A stretch of DNA of 35,931 nt from positions 1-35,931 of the forward strand of contig CACWHI010000022.1 of the NCBI GenBank assembly GCA_902760595.1, given 5' to 3'. A model generated the notes under the pieces. It made no database searches. It had not been told where the DNA came from and saw only the letters and a list, made by a program, of their open reading frames with translations. A program made the translations under genes and the position numbers. Shown piece by piece: positions 21,366-28,500 of this stretch; within the stretch, counting starts at the first letter, position 1, and the number at the start of each line of letters is the position of its first letter. Source of the stretch: an uncultured Eubacteriales bacterium. GTDB taxonomy: Bacteria > Bacillota > Clostridia > Christensenellales > Aristaeellaceae.

Positions 21366-23222
21366 CCGCCCCTTCTGCGCGATCAGGGCCTCGTGGTCGC
21401 CGCGCTCGATGATGCGGCCGTTCTCGAGCACCATGATGGCCTGGGAATTGCGGACGGTGGACAGCCGGTGGGCGATGACGAACACGGTGCGGCCCTTCAT
21501 CAGGCCGTCCATGCCCTTTTCGATCAGCGCCTCGGTACGGGTGTCGATGCTGCTGGTGGCCTCGTCCAGGATCAGGACCGGCGGGTCGGCCACAGCCGCG
21601 CGGGCGATGGCCAGCAGCTGGCGCTGGCCCTGGGAAAGGTTCGCGCCGTCGTTGGTCAGCATGGTATCGTAGCCGTCAGGCAGGTGGCGGATGAAGAAGT
21701 CCGCGTTGGCGATCTTCGCTGCGCGCTCGATCTCCGCGTCCGTGGCGTCCAGCTTGCCATAGCGGATGTTGTCGCGCACGGTGCCGGTGAAGAGGTGGGT
21801 ATCCTGCAGCACCATGCCCAGGGAGCGGCGCAGGTCGTCCTTTTTGATCTTGCCGATGTTGATGCCGTCGTAGCGGATCTTGCCGCCCTGGATCTCATAG
21901 AAGCGGTTGATCAGGTTGGTGATGGTGGTCTTGCCCGCGCCGGTGGAGCCGACGAAGGCGATCTTCTCGCCCGGGCGCGCGTAGAGCGAGATATCGTGCA
22001 GCACGGTCTTTTCCGGCACGTAGCCGAAGGTCACGTCCTCAAACACCACGTCGCCCTTCAGCTCCGTATAGGTGACGCTGCCGTCCGCGCTGTGCGGGTG
22101 CTTCCAGGCCCAGAGGCCCGTGCGCTCCTCGCTCTCGGTCAGGCCGCCGTCGGCGTTCCGCTTCGCGTTCACCAGCTGCACATAGCCCTCGTCGGTCTCG
22201 GGCGGCAGGTCCATGATCTCGAACACGCGCTCCGCGCCGGCCATGGCCAGCAGGATGGTGTTGAACTGCTGCGAAAGCTGCGTGATGGGCATGGAGAAGT
22301 TGCGCGCGAACTGCATGAACGCGACCAGCGAGCCCACCGAGGCGATCAGCCGCGAATGCGTGAGCAGCGCCGCGCCGATGATGGCGATGACCACGTACTG
22401 GATATTGCCCAGGTTGGCCATGATGGGCATCAGGATGCTGGCGAGGGTGTTCGCCTGGGTACCCGCCTCGCGCAGGCGCTCGTTGCGCTGATCGAACTCC
22501 TCCTGGGCCTTGTCCTCGTGATTGAACACCTTGACTACGCGCTGGCCGGCCATCATCTCCTCGATGTAGCCGTTGACCTCGCCCACCGCCTTCTGCTGGG
22601 CGGAGAAGTAGCGGCCGGAGCGCTTGCCGATGGCCTGGATGACCACCAGGTTGATGGGCAGCAGCGCGATCAGGATGATCGTCAGCACGCCGCTCAGGCG
22701 GATCATGCCCACCAGGGTCGAGGTCAGGGTGATGACGCTGGACACCGTCTGCGGCAGGCTCTGGGACAGGAACTCGCGCAGGGTGTCGGTATCGTTGGTG
22801 AAGCGGCTCATCAGCTCGCCGTGGGTGTGCGTATCGAAGAAGCTCAGCGGCAGGGACTGCATGTGGTCGAACAGGTCCTTGCGGATACGGTTCATGGTGC
22901 CGGTGGAGATTTGCATCATCAGGCGGTTGTTCACGTAGGTCGCGGCCGCGCTGACCAGGTACATCAGCGCCAGCACGCTCAGGATATACATGAGCCCCCC
23001 GAAATCCGGGTTTTCCAGCCCGATCAGCGGGCGGATATAGCCGTCGATGATATCGCGGAGCATGTACGTGCCCACGGCGGAGATCACGGCGCTCACGGCG
23101 ATGCACGCGAAGACGGCGATCAGCTTGAAGCGGTCCTTCCCCACGTAGGCGAACATGCGGCGAATGGTGGCCTTCAGGTTCTTGGGCTTGGCGACAGGCC
23201 TCATATTGCGGGCTGGCGGCAT
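21327..23222 (-). CDS. Heterodimeric ABC exporter, subunit with the catalytic ATP site residues
   Basis: This 631-residue half-transporter has a six-helix membrane domain (about 30-330) and an ATPase domain. The ATPase domain has Walker A GSTGAGKTT, Q-loop MVLQDTHLFTGTVRDNIRYG, signature LSQGQRQLLAIARA (Gln for the first Gly), and Walker B ILILDEATSSID with an intact glutamate. This matches the TM288-like member of TM287/288-type exporters, which export drugs or lipids. Its ATG shares one base with the stop of the partner gene upstream. About 35 inserted residues (QLVNAKRNADGGLTESEERT region) precede the ATPase domain. The last 12 codons lie within the 145-bp repeat. Confidence 0.94.
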   Translation of the reverse strand: MPPARNMRPVAKPKNLKATIRRMFAYVGKDRFKLIAVFACIAVSAVISAVGTYMLRDIIDGYIRPLIGLENPDFGGLMYILSVLALMYLVSAAATYVNNRLMMQISTGTMNRIRKDLFDHMQSLPLSFFDTHTHGELMSRFTNDTDTLREFLSQSLPQTVSSVITLTSTLVGMIRLSGVLTIILIALLPINLVVIQAIGKRSGRYFSAQQKAVGEVNGYIEEMMAGQRVVKVFNHEDKAQEEFDQRNERLREAGTQANTLASILMPIMANLGNIQYVVIAIIGAALLTHSRLIASVGSLVAFMQFARNFSMPITQLSQQFNTILLAMAGAERVFEIMDLPPETDEGYVQLVNAKRNADGGLTESEERTGLWAWKHPHSADGSVTYTELKGDVVFEDVTFGYVPEKTVLHDISLYARPGEKIAFVGSTGAGKTTITNLINRFYEIQGGKIRYDGINIGKIKKDDLRRSLGMVLQDTHLFTGTVRDNIRYGKLDATDAEIERAAKIANADFFIRHLPDGYDTMLTNDGANLSQGQRQLLAIARAAVADPPVLILDEATSSIDTRTEALIEKGMDGLMKGRTVFVIAHRLSTVRNSQAIMVLENGRIIERGDHEALIAQKGRYYQLYTGMFELS

Positions 23223-24958
23223 TACTCCTCGCCTCCCTTCTGCTGGGACTCATAGACGTCGCGGTAGATCTCGGAACGGGCCAGCAGCTCCTCGTGGGTG
23301 CCGACGTCGGTGATCCGGCCCTCGTCCAGCACAATGATGCGGTCCGCGTCCTTCACGGAGCTGATGCGCTGGGCGATGATGATCTTGGTGGTATCCGCCA
23401 TCTGCGTGCGCAGCGCCTCGCGGATGCGCGCGTCGGTGGCCGTATCCACGGCGCTGGTGGCGTCGTCCAGGATCATGACCTTCGGGGACTTGAGCAGCGC
23501 GCGGGCGATGCACAGGCGCTGCTTCTGACCACCGGACACGTTCACGCCGCCCTGGCCCAGGTCCATATCATACCCGCCGGGGAAGCCGCGCACGAAGTCG
23601 TCCGCCTGGGCGACCCGGCACGCGGCGGCGATCTCCTCGTCCGTGGCATGCTCGTTGCCCCAGCGCAGGTTATCCCTGATGGAGCCGGAGAACAGCACGT
23701 TCTTCTGCAGCACCACGGCCACGGCGTCGCGCAGCGCGGCGGGGTCGTACTCGCGCACGTCCGCGCCGCCCACCAGTACCCTGCCGGCGGTCACATCGTA
23801 GAGGCGCGGGATCAGCGAGATCAGCGAGGACTTGCCGGAGCCCGTGGCGCCGATCAGGCCGATGGTCTCGCCGGAGCGGATCGAAACGTTGATATCCTTG
23901 AGCACCACGCGGTCCTCCGCGCCGGTGTAGCTGAAATCCACATGCTCGAAGACGACGCTGCCGTCCCTGACCTCGGTCTTGGCCTGCTCGGGGGCCACGA
24001 TATCCGGCTGCTCGTTGAGCACCTCCAGGATGCGCGCCGTGGACGCCTTGGACATGACGTAGGACACGAAGATGAAGGAGAGCATCATCAGGCTCATCAG
24101 GATCTGGGTGATATAGGTGATGAACGCCGTCAGGTCGCCCAGCTCCATGGTGCCGCCCACGATCTGCCTGCCGCCGAACCACAGCACGGCGACTACGCAG
24201 CCGTTCATCAGGATCTGCATCAGCGGCGCGTTGAGGATGACCACCTTTTCCGCGCGGCGCTGGGCGTCCATCAGGTCGTCCGCGGACCTGGCGAACTTGC
24301 TCTTCTCAAAGGTCTCGCGCACGAACGCCTTGACCACGCGGATGCCGGTCAGGTTTTCCTGCACCGCGCCGTTCATGCTGTCGTACTTGGTCATCAGCGC
24401 GCGGAAGCGCGGGTAAGCCAGGCGCGTGATCGTCGCCATGCCGATGAACAGGATCGGCGCGGCCACGAGCAGGATGGTGATCAGGCTCGGGTTCAGCCGC
24501 CAGGCCCAGTAGAAGGCCATCACGAACATGATGGGCGAACGGAAGGCCATGCGCACCAGCATCATCAGCATGTTCTGCGTCTGGTTCACGTCCGTGGTCA
24601 GGCGCGTGACCAGCGACGCGGTGCTGAACCTGTCGATATTCTTGAAAGAAAAATGCTGCACCTTTTCAAACAGCGCGTGGCGCAGGTTGCGCGAAAAGCC
24701 CATCGCGCCCACGGACGCGCACCGGGCCGAGCCCGCGCCGAAGCCCAAGGATAAAAAGGCCATCAGCACCATCAGCCCGCCCAGGCGCAGCAGCTCACCC
24801 ATGTCGATGGGCGTTTCCTCCGCCTTCGAGATCATATTGATCAGCTGCGCGATCAGCTGCGGGATGAAGGTCTCCATCACGACCTCGCCGATGATCAGGA
24901 TCGGGGCGAGGAAGAGATAGACCTTATACTTGCCCGCGTAACGAAACAGCTTCCTCAA
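23222..24958 (-). CDS. Heterodimeric ABC exporter, subunit with degenerate ATP site
   Basis: This 578-residue half-transporter has a six-helix membrane domain (about 15-300) and an ATPase domain with Walker A GATGSGKSS, Q-loop VVLQKNVLFSGSIRDNLRWG and signature VSGGQKQRLCIARAL. Walker B is VMILDDATSAVD, with Asp replacing the catalytic glutamate. That substitution marks the TM287/BmrC-like partner and gives the heterodimer one non-hydrolytic site. The start is a TTG at 24958: GGAGGAGG (24966-24973) lies seven bases upstream, whereas a nearby ATG is out of frame and overlaps that site. It is first in the two-gene operon, behind a promoter and leader terminator. Confidence 0.94.
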   Translation of the reverse strand: MRKLFRYAGKYKVYLFLAPILIIGEVVMETFIPQLIAQLINMISKAEETPIDMGELLRLGGLMVLMAFLSLGFGAGSARCASVGAMGFSRNLRHALFEKVQHFSFKNIDRFSTASLVTRLTTDVNQTQNMLMMLVRMAFRSPIMFVMAFYWAWRLNPSLITILLVAAPILFIGMATITRLAYPRFRALMTKYDSMNGAVQENLTGIRVVKAFVRETFEKSKFARSADDLMDAQRRAEKVVILNAPLMQILMNGCVVAVLWFGGRQIVGGTMELGDLTAFITYITQILMSLMMLSFIFVSYVMSKASTARILEVLNEQPDIVAPEQAKTEVRDGSVVFEHVDFSYTGAEDRVVLKDINVSIRSGETIGLIGATGSGKSSLISLIPRLYDVTAGRVLVGGADVREYDPAALRDAVAVVLQKNVLFSGSIRDNLRWGNEHATDEEIAAACRVAQADDFVRGFPGGYDMDLGQGGVNVSGGQKQRLCIARALLKSPKVMILDDATSAVDTATDARIREALRTQMADTTKIIIAQRISSVKDADRIIVLDEGRITDVGTHEELLARSEIYRDVYESQQKGGEE

Positions 24959-24980
24959 GCGTCATCCTCCTCCGTCACTG

Positions 24981-25007
24981 AAAAAACCGGCCGCGCTGCC
25001 GCAGCCG
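24981..25007 (-). terminator. Leader terminator/attenuator of the ABC exporter operon
   Basis: On the minus strand CGGCTGC (25001-25007) pairs with GCGGCCG (24988-24994, one G-U pair) around a six-base loop. GTTTTTT (24981-24987) follows. It lies between the exporter promoter (25031-25058) and the first start codon (24958), so transcripts must read through it. It could also collect readthrough from mutL. No leader peptide ORF is visible in the short stretch before it. Confidence 0.72.
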
Positions 25008-25030
25008 ATCTGAACAGTCAGACTGGTTTG

Positions 25031-25058
25031 ATTATAACACCTGACGTCACCGTGTCAA
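25031..25058 (-). promoter_or_regulatory. Strong promoter of the ABC exporter operon with palindrome in its spacer
   Basis: On the minus strand there is a perfect TTGACA (25053-25058), a 16-base spacer and a perfect TATAAT (25031-25036). The spacer contains the 8-bp palindrome TGACGTCA (25042-25049), a possible repressor or activator site. The predicted start near 25024 leaves a leader of about 65 bases that contains the terminator at 24981-25007. Confidence 0.8.
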
Positions 25059-25098
25059 GCAATCAGGCGCCCTGCGAATCGTGCAAAAGAGTGGCATA

Positions 25099-27036
25099 TT
25101 ACTGTTGTATCCTCCTGAACCGTTTATCCAGCTCGGTATGCGTCACGGTGACCATCAGCGGGCGGCCGTGGGGGCAGGTGGGCGGGATATGGCTGTTCAG
25201 GATCTCGGTGACCAGCCAGGTCAGCTCCTCCTCCGGCACGCGCTCGCCGCCCTTGACGGCATGCTTGCAGGCCGTGGTGGCGATGCGCAGCTTCTTGTCG
25301 TAGTCGTCGAGCCGGCCGTACTGCGCCAGCTCGTCCAGGCTGTCGCGCAGGCAGGAGGCGGCCTCCGTCTGCCCCAGGATCACGGGCAGGCCGCGCAGCG
25401 CCAGGGTATCCTCCCCCATCAGGTCGGCGTCGTACCCCAGCGAGCGCAGCAGCGCCTGGTTATCGAGCCAGGCGGCGTATTCCGTGCGGTTGATGCGGAC
25501 CGTGACCGGGATGAGCAGCGTCTGGCTGATCGGGGCCTGGCTCGTCTCGCGCAGCAGGCGCTCGTACAGCACGCGCTCATGCGCGGCGTGCTGGTCGCAC
25601 AGCACCAGCTGCTCGCCGTACTCGAACAGGATATAGGTACCGAAGGCCACGCCGATCAGCCGCGCCTTCGTTTCCGTCAGCTGCGGCAGGGCCTGCTGCT
25701 CCGACGGAGCCTGCTCGGGCTTTTTCTCCGGCAGCGCGGGCTGTTCCGGAACAGCGGCCGGTGTCGTCTGTAAAGCAGAGGCTGCCGGGGCGGATACCTG
25801 GACGACCGGCCGGACCGAATCGTCCCGCATCGGCGTGACCGGCGACCGCATAGCCGATACCGCGGGCGGCGCGGCCGGCGTCACCACCGGCCGGACCGGC
25901 GGCTCCTCCGTCCGGACGGCGGGCGCGGGCCGCGTTGCCGGGGCCGCGCTCACCGCGGGCTGCGCCTGCACCCTCGGCGCGGGCTGGCGCGCCTCGGTCT
26001 TCAGCGGATCGGTGAACAGGCGCGGCTTCAGCAGGTCCTCCTGCTGGGTCTGCTCCAGCGCTGTACGGACGGCGGTCTCCACCGCCTCGCGCACCCCCAT
26101 CTCGTTCTGGAAGCGGATCTCCCACTTGTTGGGGTGCACGTTGACGTCCGTCTGCTCGTAGGGCATGGTCAGGTGCAGCGCGCACATAGGGAAGCGGCCG
26201 ATCATCACCCGCTGGTGGCAGGCCGTTTCCACGGCGTTGGAGAGCAGGGCGCTCTTCATCACGCGCTTGTTGATGAAAAAGTATTCCTGCGAGCGGTTGC
26301 TGCGGGAAACGTCGCCCACGCCCACAAAGCCGTCCACGATGACGCCGTTGCTGACCCCCTTCACGGGCGTCAGCATGCGCAGCACGTCGAGGCCGTACAC
26401 GCTCAGCAGCGCGCTCTTCAGCTGCCCGTCCCCCGGGCTGAAATAGATGTTCTTGCCGTCCGCCAGGTAGCGGAAGCTGATATCCGGCCTTGACAGGATC
26501 AGCCGCGCCATCAGTTCGGTCACGCCCGCCGTCTCGTAGGCGGGCTTTTTCAGGAACTTCCGGCGCACCGGCGCGTTATAAAAGATGTCCCTGACGACGA
26601 CGGACGTCCCCAGCGGGGACGCGGCCTCGCCGATGGAGGTGATGGTGCCGCCGTCGTTCTGCACCTGCATGCCGGTGTCAGCGTCCGCGGTGCGCGTGGT
26701 CAGGCGCACGTGGGACACCGCCGCGATGGAGGCCAGTGCCTCGCCGCGGAAGCCCAGCGTGGCCACCTGCCACAGGTCGCTGGTCTCGCGGATCTTGCTG
26801 GTGGCGTGGCGCTCAAACGCCATCCTGAGCTCGCTGGCCGGGATGCCGCTGCCATTGTCCGTCACGGAAAAGCTGCTGAGCCCACCCTCGCGGATATCCA
26901 CCGTCACAGCGGTCGCGCCGGCGTCCAGAGCGTTCTCAATCAGCTCCTTGATGGCCGCCGAAGGCCGCTCCACCACCTCGCCCGCCGCGATCTGCCCGAT
27001 CACCTCCGGGGAAAGCCGAATGATCTTCTGTGTCAT
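25099..27036 (-). CDS. mutL: DNA mismatch repair protein MutL (endonuclease type)
   Basis: MutL links mismatch recognition by MutS to strand incision. The 645-residue protein has the GHKL ATPase motifs E31/N35 (ELIENALDAGAT), DNGSGIP (60-66) and GFRGEALASI. The variable linker, about 345-435, is Pro/Ala-rich. The C-terminal domain has the metal-binding endonuclease motif DQHAAHERVLYE (D481), ACKHAVKGG and CPHGRP. These show an intrinsic nicking activity, as in Bacillus MutL. mutS is not in the window. GAGGA precedes the ATG. It diverges from the NMNAT/pnuC operon and lies upstream of the ABC exporter. Confidence 0.97.
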   Translation of the reverse strand: MTQKIIRLSPEVIGQIAAGEVVERPSAAIKELIENALDAGATAVTVDIREGGLSSFSVTDNGSGIPASELRMAFERHATSKIRETSDLWQVATLGFRGEALASIAAVSHVRLTTRTADADTGMQVQNDGGTITSIGEAASPLGTSVVVRDIFYNAPVRRKFLKKPAYETAGVTELMARLILSRPDISFRYLADGKNIYFSPGDGQLKSALLSVYGLDVLRMLTPVKGVSNGVIVDGFVGVGDVSRSNRSQEYFFINKRVMKSALLSNAVETACHQRVMIGRFPMCALHLTMPYEQTDVNVHPNKWEIRFQNEMGVREAVETAVRTALEQTQQEDLLKPRLFTDPLKTEARQPAPRVQAQPAVSAAPATRPAPAVRTEEPPVRPVVTPAAPPAVSAMRSPVTPMRDDSVRPVVQVSAPAASALQTTPAAVPEQPALPEKKPEQAPSEQQALPQLTETKARLIGVAFGTYILFEYGEQLVLCDQHAAHERVLYERLLRETSQAPISQTLLIPVTVRINRTEYAAWLDNQALLRSLGYDADLMGEDTLALRGLPVILGQTEAASCLRDSLDELAQYGRLDDYDKKLRIATTACKHAVKGGERVPEEELTWLVTEILNSHIPPTCPHGRPLMVTVTHTELDKRFRRIQQ

Positions 27037-27114
27037 ATATCCTCACGAACCTTTACGGGATAGTCACTGGAAACGCGTCGCCGTCAGCCGGATGAGCGGC
27101 CTCAGGACACGCGT

Positions 27115-27143
27115 ATCATACCATAAACGCGGCATATTCTCAA
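27115..27143 (-). promoter_or_regulatory. mutL promoter
   Basis: On the minus strand TTGAGA (27138-27143), a 17-base spacer and TATGAT (27115-27120) each match consensus at five of six bases. The leader to the mutL ATG is about 70 bases. Confidence 0.68.
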
Positions 27144-27184
27144 CCGCGAATCCTCGCCGCAGCAGGGCCGCCATGACTTTTTCC

Positions 27185-27238
27185 TTGTTTTCACCCTGCA
27201 GCTATGCTATAATCCCTGACTGATCGGGGTTTCGCCCC
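27185..27238 (+). promoter_or_regulatory. Promoter of the NMNAT-pnuC-MoxR cluster and leader hairpin
   Basis: TTGTTT (27185-27190), a 17-base spacer and a perfect TATAAT (27208-27213) with an extended TGC before it (27205-27207) form a good promoter. The leader of about 58 bases has a small GGGG/CCCC hairpin (27226-27229 with 27235-27238), flanked by CCTGAC and GTCACAGG that could pair around it. I cannot match it to a known riboswitch. It is the only clear promoter before 34870 on this strand. Confidence 0.68.
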
Positions 27239-27277
27239 AACGCACGTCACAGGCTGACAGCAGAGGGAGGCGCAGAC

Positions 27278-27775
27278 ATGGCCAAGCCGTTTCAGGCGGG
27301 AATGTTCGGGGGCAAATTCATGCCCTACCACCGGGGGCACCTCTACTGCCTGGAGACCGCCTCGCGCCTGTGCGAGCGCGTATACCAGATCCTGATGGCC
27401 AACTGTGTCGAGGAGGAGGCGATCCTCCGCTCTCTCCCCGAAGCGGAGCGGCTGGCCCTCTCCCCCGAGAGGCGCTACGCCCGCATGCGCGCGGCCGGCC
27501 GCCGGCTGGGCAATGTGGAAACGATCTATATGGACATATCCCGCTGCCGCACCCCTTCGGGTGAGGAGGACTGGGACGCGGAGACGCCGCTGGTGCTGCG
27601 GGCCTGCGGCCGTTTCGACGCCGTGTTCGGCAGCGAGCCCTCCTACGCGGCGTACTTCAGGCGCGCCTATCCCTGGGCCGTCTATCTTCAGGTGGATCCG
27701 CCGCGCGTACACCGTCCGATCTCCGGCAGACAGATCAGGGCGGGCTGGAAGGAGCTTTCGCCATGGAGAGTCTGA
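27278..27775 (+). CDS. NMNAT/NadR-like nucleotidyltransferase
   Basis: This 165-residue protein is a cytidylyltransferase-fold enzyme with the HxGH motif GGKFMPYHRGH (11-21) and the C-terminal ISGRQIR (148-154, the ISxTxIR motif). This is the pattern of NadR-type nicotinamide mononucleotide adenylyltransferases, which join NMN and ATP to make NAD. It is the length of the transferase domain alone. The ribosylnicotinamide kinase domain of full NadR is absent. The stop overlaps the pnuC start, which supports a role in salvage of nicotinamide riboside or NMN. AGGGAGG precedes the ATG. The substrate is inferred from context. Confidence 0.82.
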   Translation: MAKPFQAGMFGGKFMPYHRGHLYCLETASRLCERVYQILMANCVEEEAILRSLPEAERLALSPERRYARMRAAGRRLGNVETIYMDISRCRTPSGEEDWDAETPLVLRACGRFDAVFGSEPSYAAYFRRAYPWAVYLQVDPPRVHRPISGRQIRAGWKELSPWRV

Positions 27776-28500
27776 ACCGCGCTTCCCTGGCGCGCCTCGG
27801 CGCGTCCTTCCGCAGCCTTAAATGGTATGAGTGGCTGATGGCGGCCGTGATGGTCGGGATCGCCGCCCACGCGATGGTGACGGCCTTCACCGGCACCGAG
27901 GCCGGCGGCAACCCGCCCTGGCTGACGGTGGTCAACTTTATCAGCGCCGTGGCCGGCGTGTTCTGCGTGTTCTTCTGCGCGAAGGCGTCCGTCAGCACCC
28001 ACGCGTTCGGGTTGGTGAACACCGCCGCGTATATCGTATACCTCTGGTACTGGCATATCTGGGGTACCATGTGCCTGGAGCTGTTCCTCTACCTGCCCAT
28101 GGGGGTCGTCGGGTGGATCCACTGGGCGCGCCACCGGGACGTGGCCCGGGAGGAGCTGACCATCGCGCGGCGCCTCAGCCTGTGGCAGAACGCGCTGGTC
28201 GCCGTCCTGATCCTGGCCGGCACGCTCGTCTATCACCGGATCCTGCTCCGCGCGGGCGGAAACGTGGCCCTTTGGGACGCCGCCACCGTCGCCATCGGCA
28301 TCGCCGCCACCGCCCTGCAGACGCTGCGCTACCGCGAGCAGTACTATTGGTGGCTCGTGACCGACGTGGTCGCCGTCATCATGTATATCGAGCGCTTTGA
28401 CCCCGTCTACCTGACCAAGAAGAGCATTTACCTGATCGTCGCCGTGATCGGGCTGATCAACTGGCTGCGCCTGAGCCGGAGAAACGAGGCGAACCTGTGA
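27763..28500 (+). CDS. pnuC: PnuC-family nicotinamide riboside transporter
   Basis: This 245-residue protein has about seven membrane helices. PnuC proteins move nicotinamide riboside by facilitated diffusion and rely on phosphorylation inside the cell to trap it. The Trp-rich substrate region is visible (YLWYWHIWG, W95/W97/W100, and GWIHWARHR), along with the N-terminal SLKWYEWLMAA and the C-terminal TDVVAVIMYIERF. The ATG lies inside the end of the NMNAT-like gene, behind AAGGAGC. Its stop overlaps the GTG of the next gene by four bases, so this salvage pair is physically coupled to the MoxR-VWA cluster. Confidence 0.93.
   Translation: MESLNRASLARLGASFRSLKWYEWLMAAVMVGIAAHAMVTAFTGTEAGGNPPWLTVVNFISAVAGVFCVFFCAKASVSTHAFGLVNTAAYIVYLWYWHIWGTMCLELFLYLPMGVVGWIHWARHRDVAREELTIARRLSLWQNALVAVLILAGTLVYHRILLRAGGNVALWDAATVAIGIAATALQTLRYREQYYWWLVTDVVAVIMYIERFDPVYLTKKSIYLIVAVIGLINWLRLSRRNEANL

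Noticed and set aside
21243..23255. A 670-codon plus-strand open frame over the repeat and the ABC exporter subunit
   Set aside because: It runs antisense to a canonical ABC gene and starts inside the tandem repeat.
25010..25020. Shared 11-mer CTGAACAGTCA between the exporter leader and the stem at 34936-34946
   Set aside because: One short match in a window of this size is not strong evidence of a common element.
27214..27277. Riboswitch in the leader of the NMNAT-pnuC operon
   Set aside because: The leader is only about 58 bases with a 4-bp hairpin, and I could not match it to a known NAD- or pnuC-associated motif. A covariance-model search would decide.
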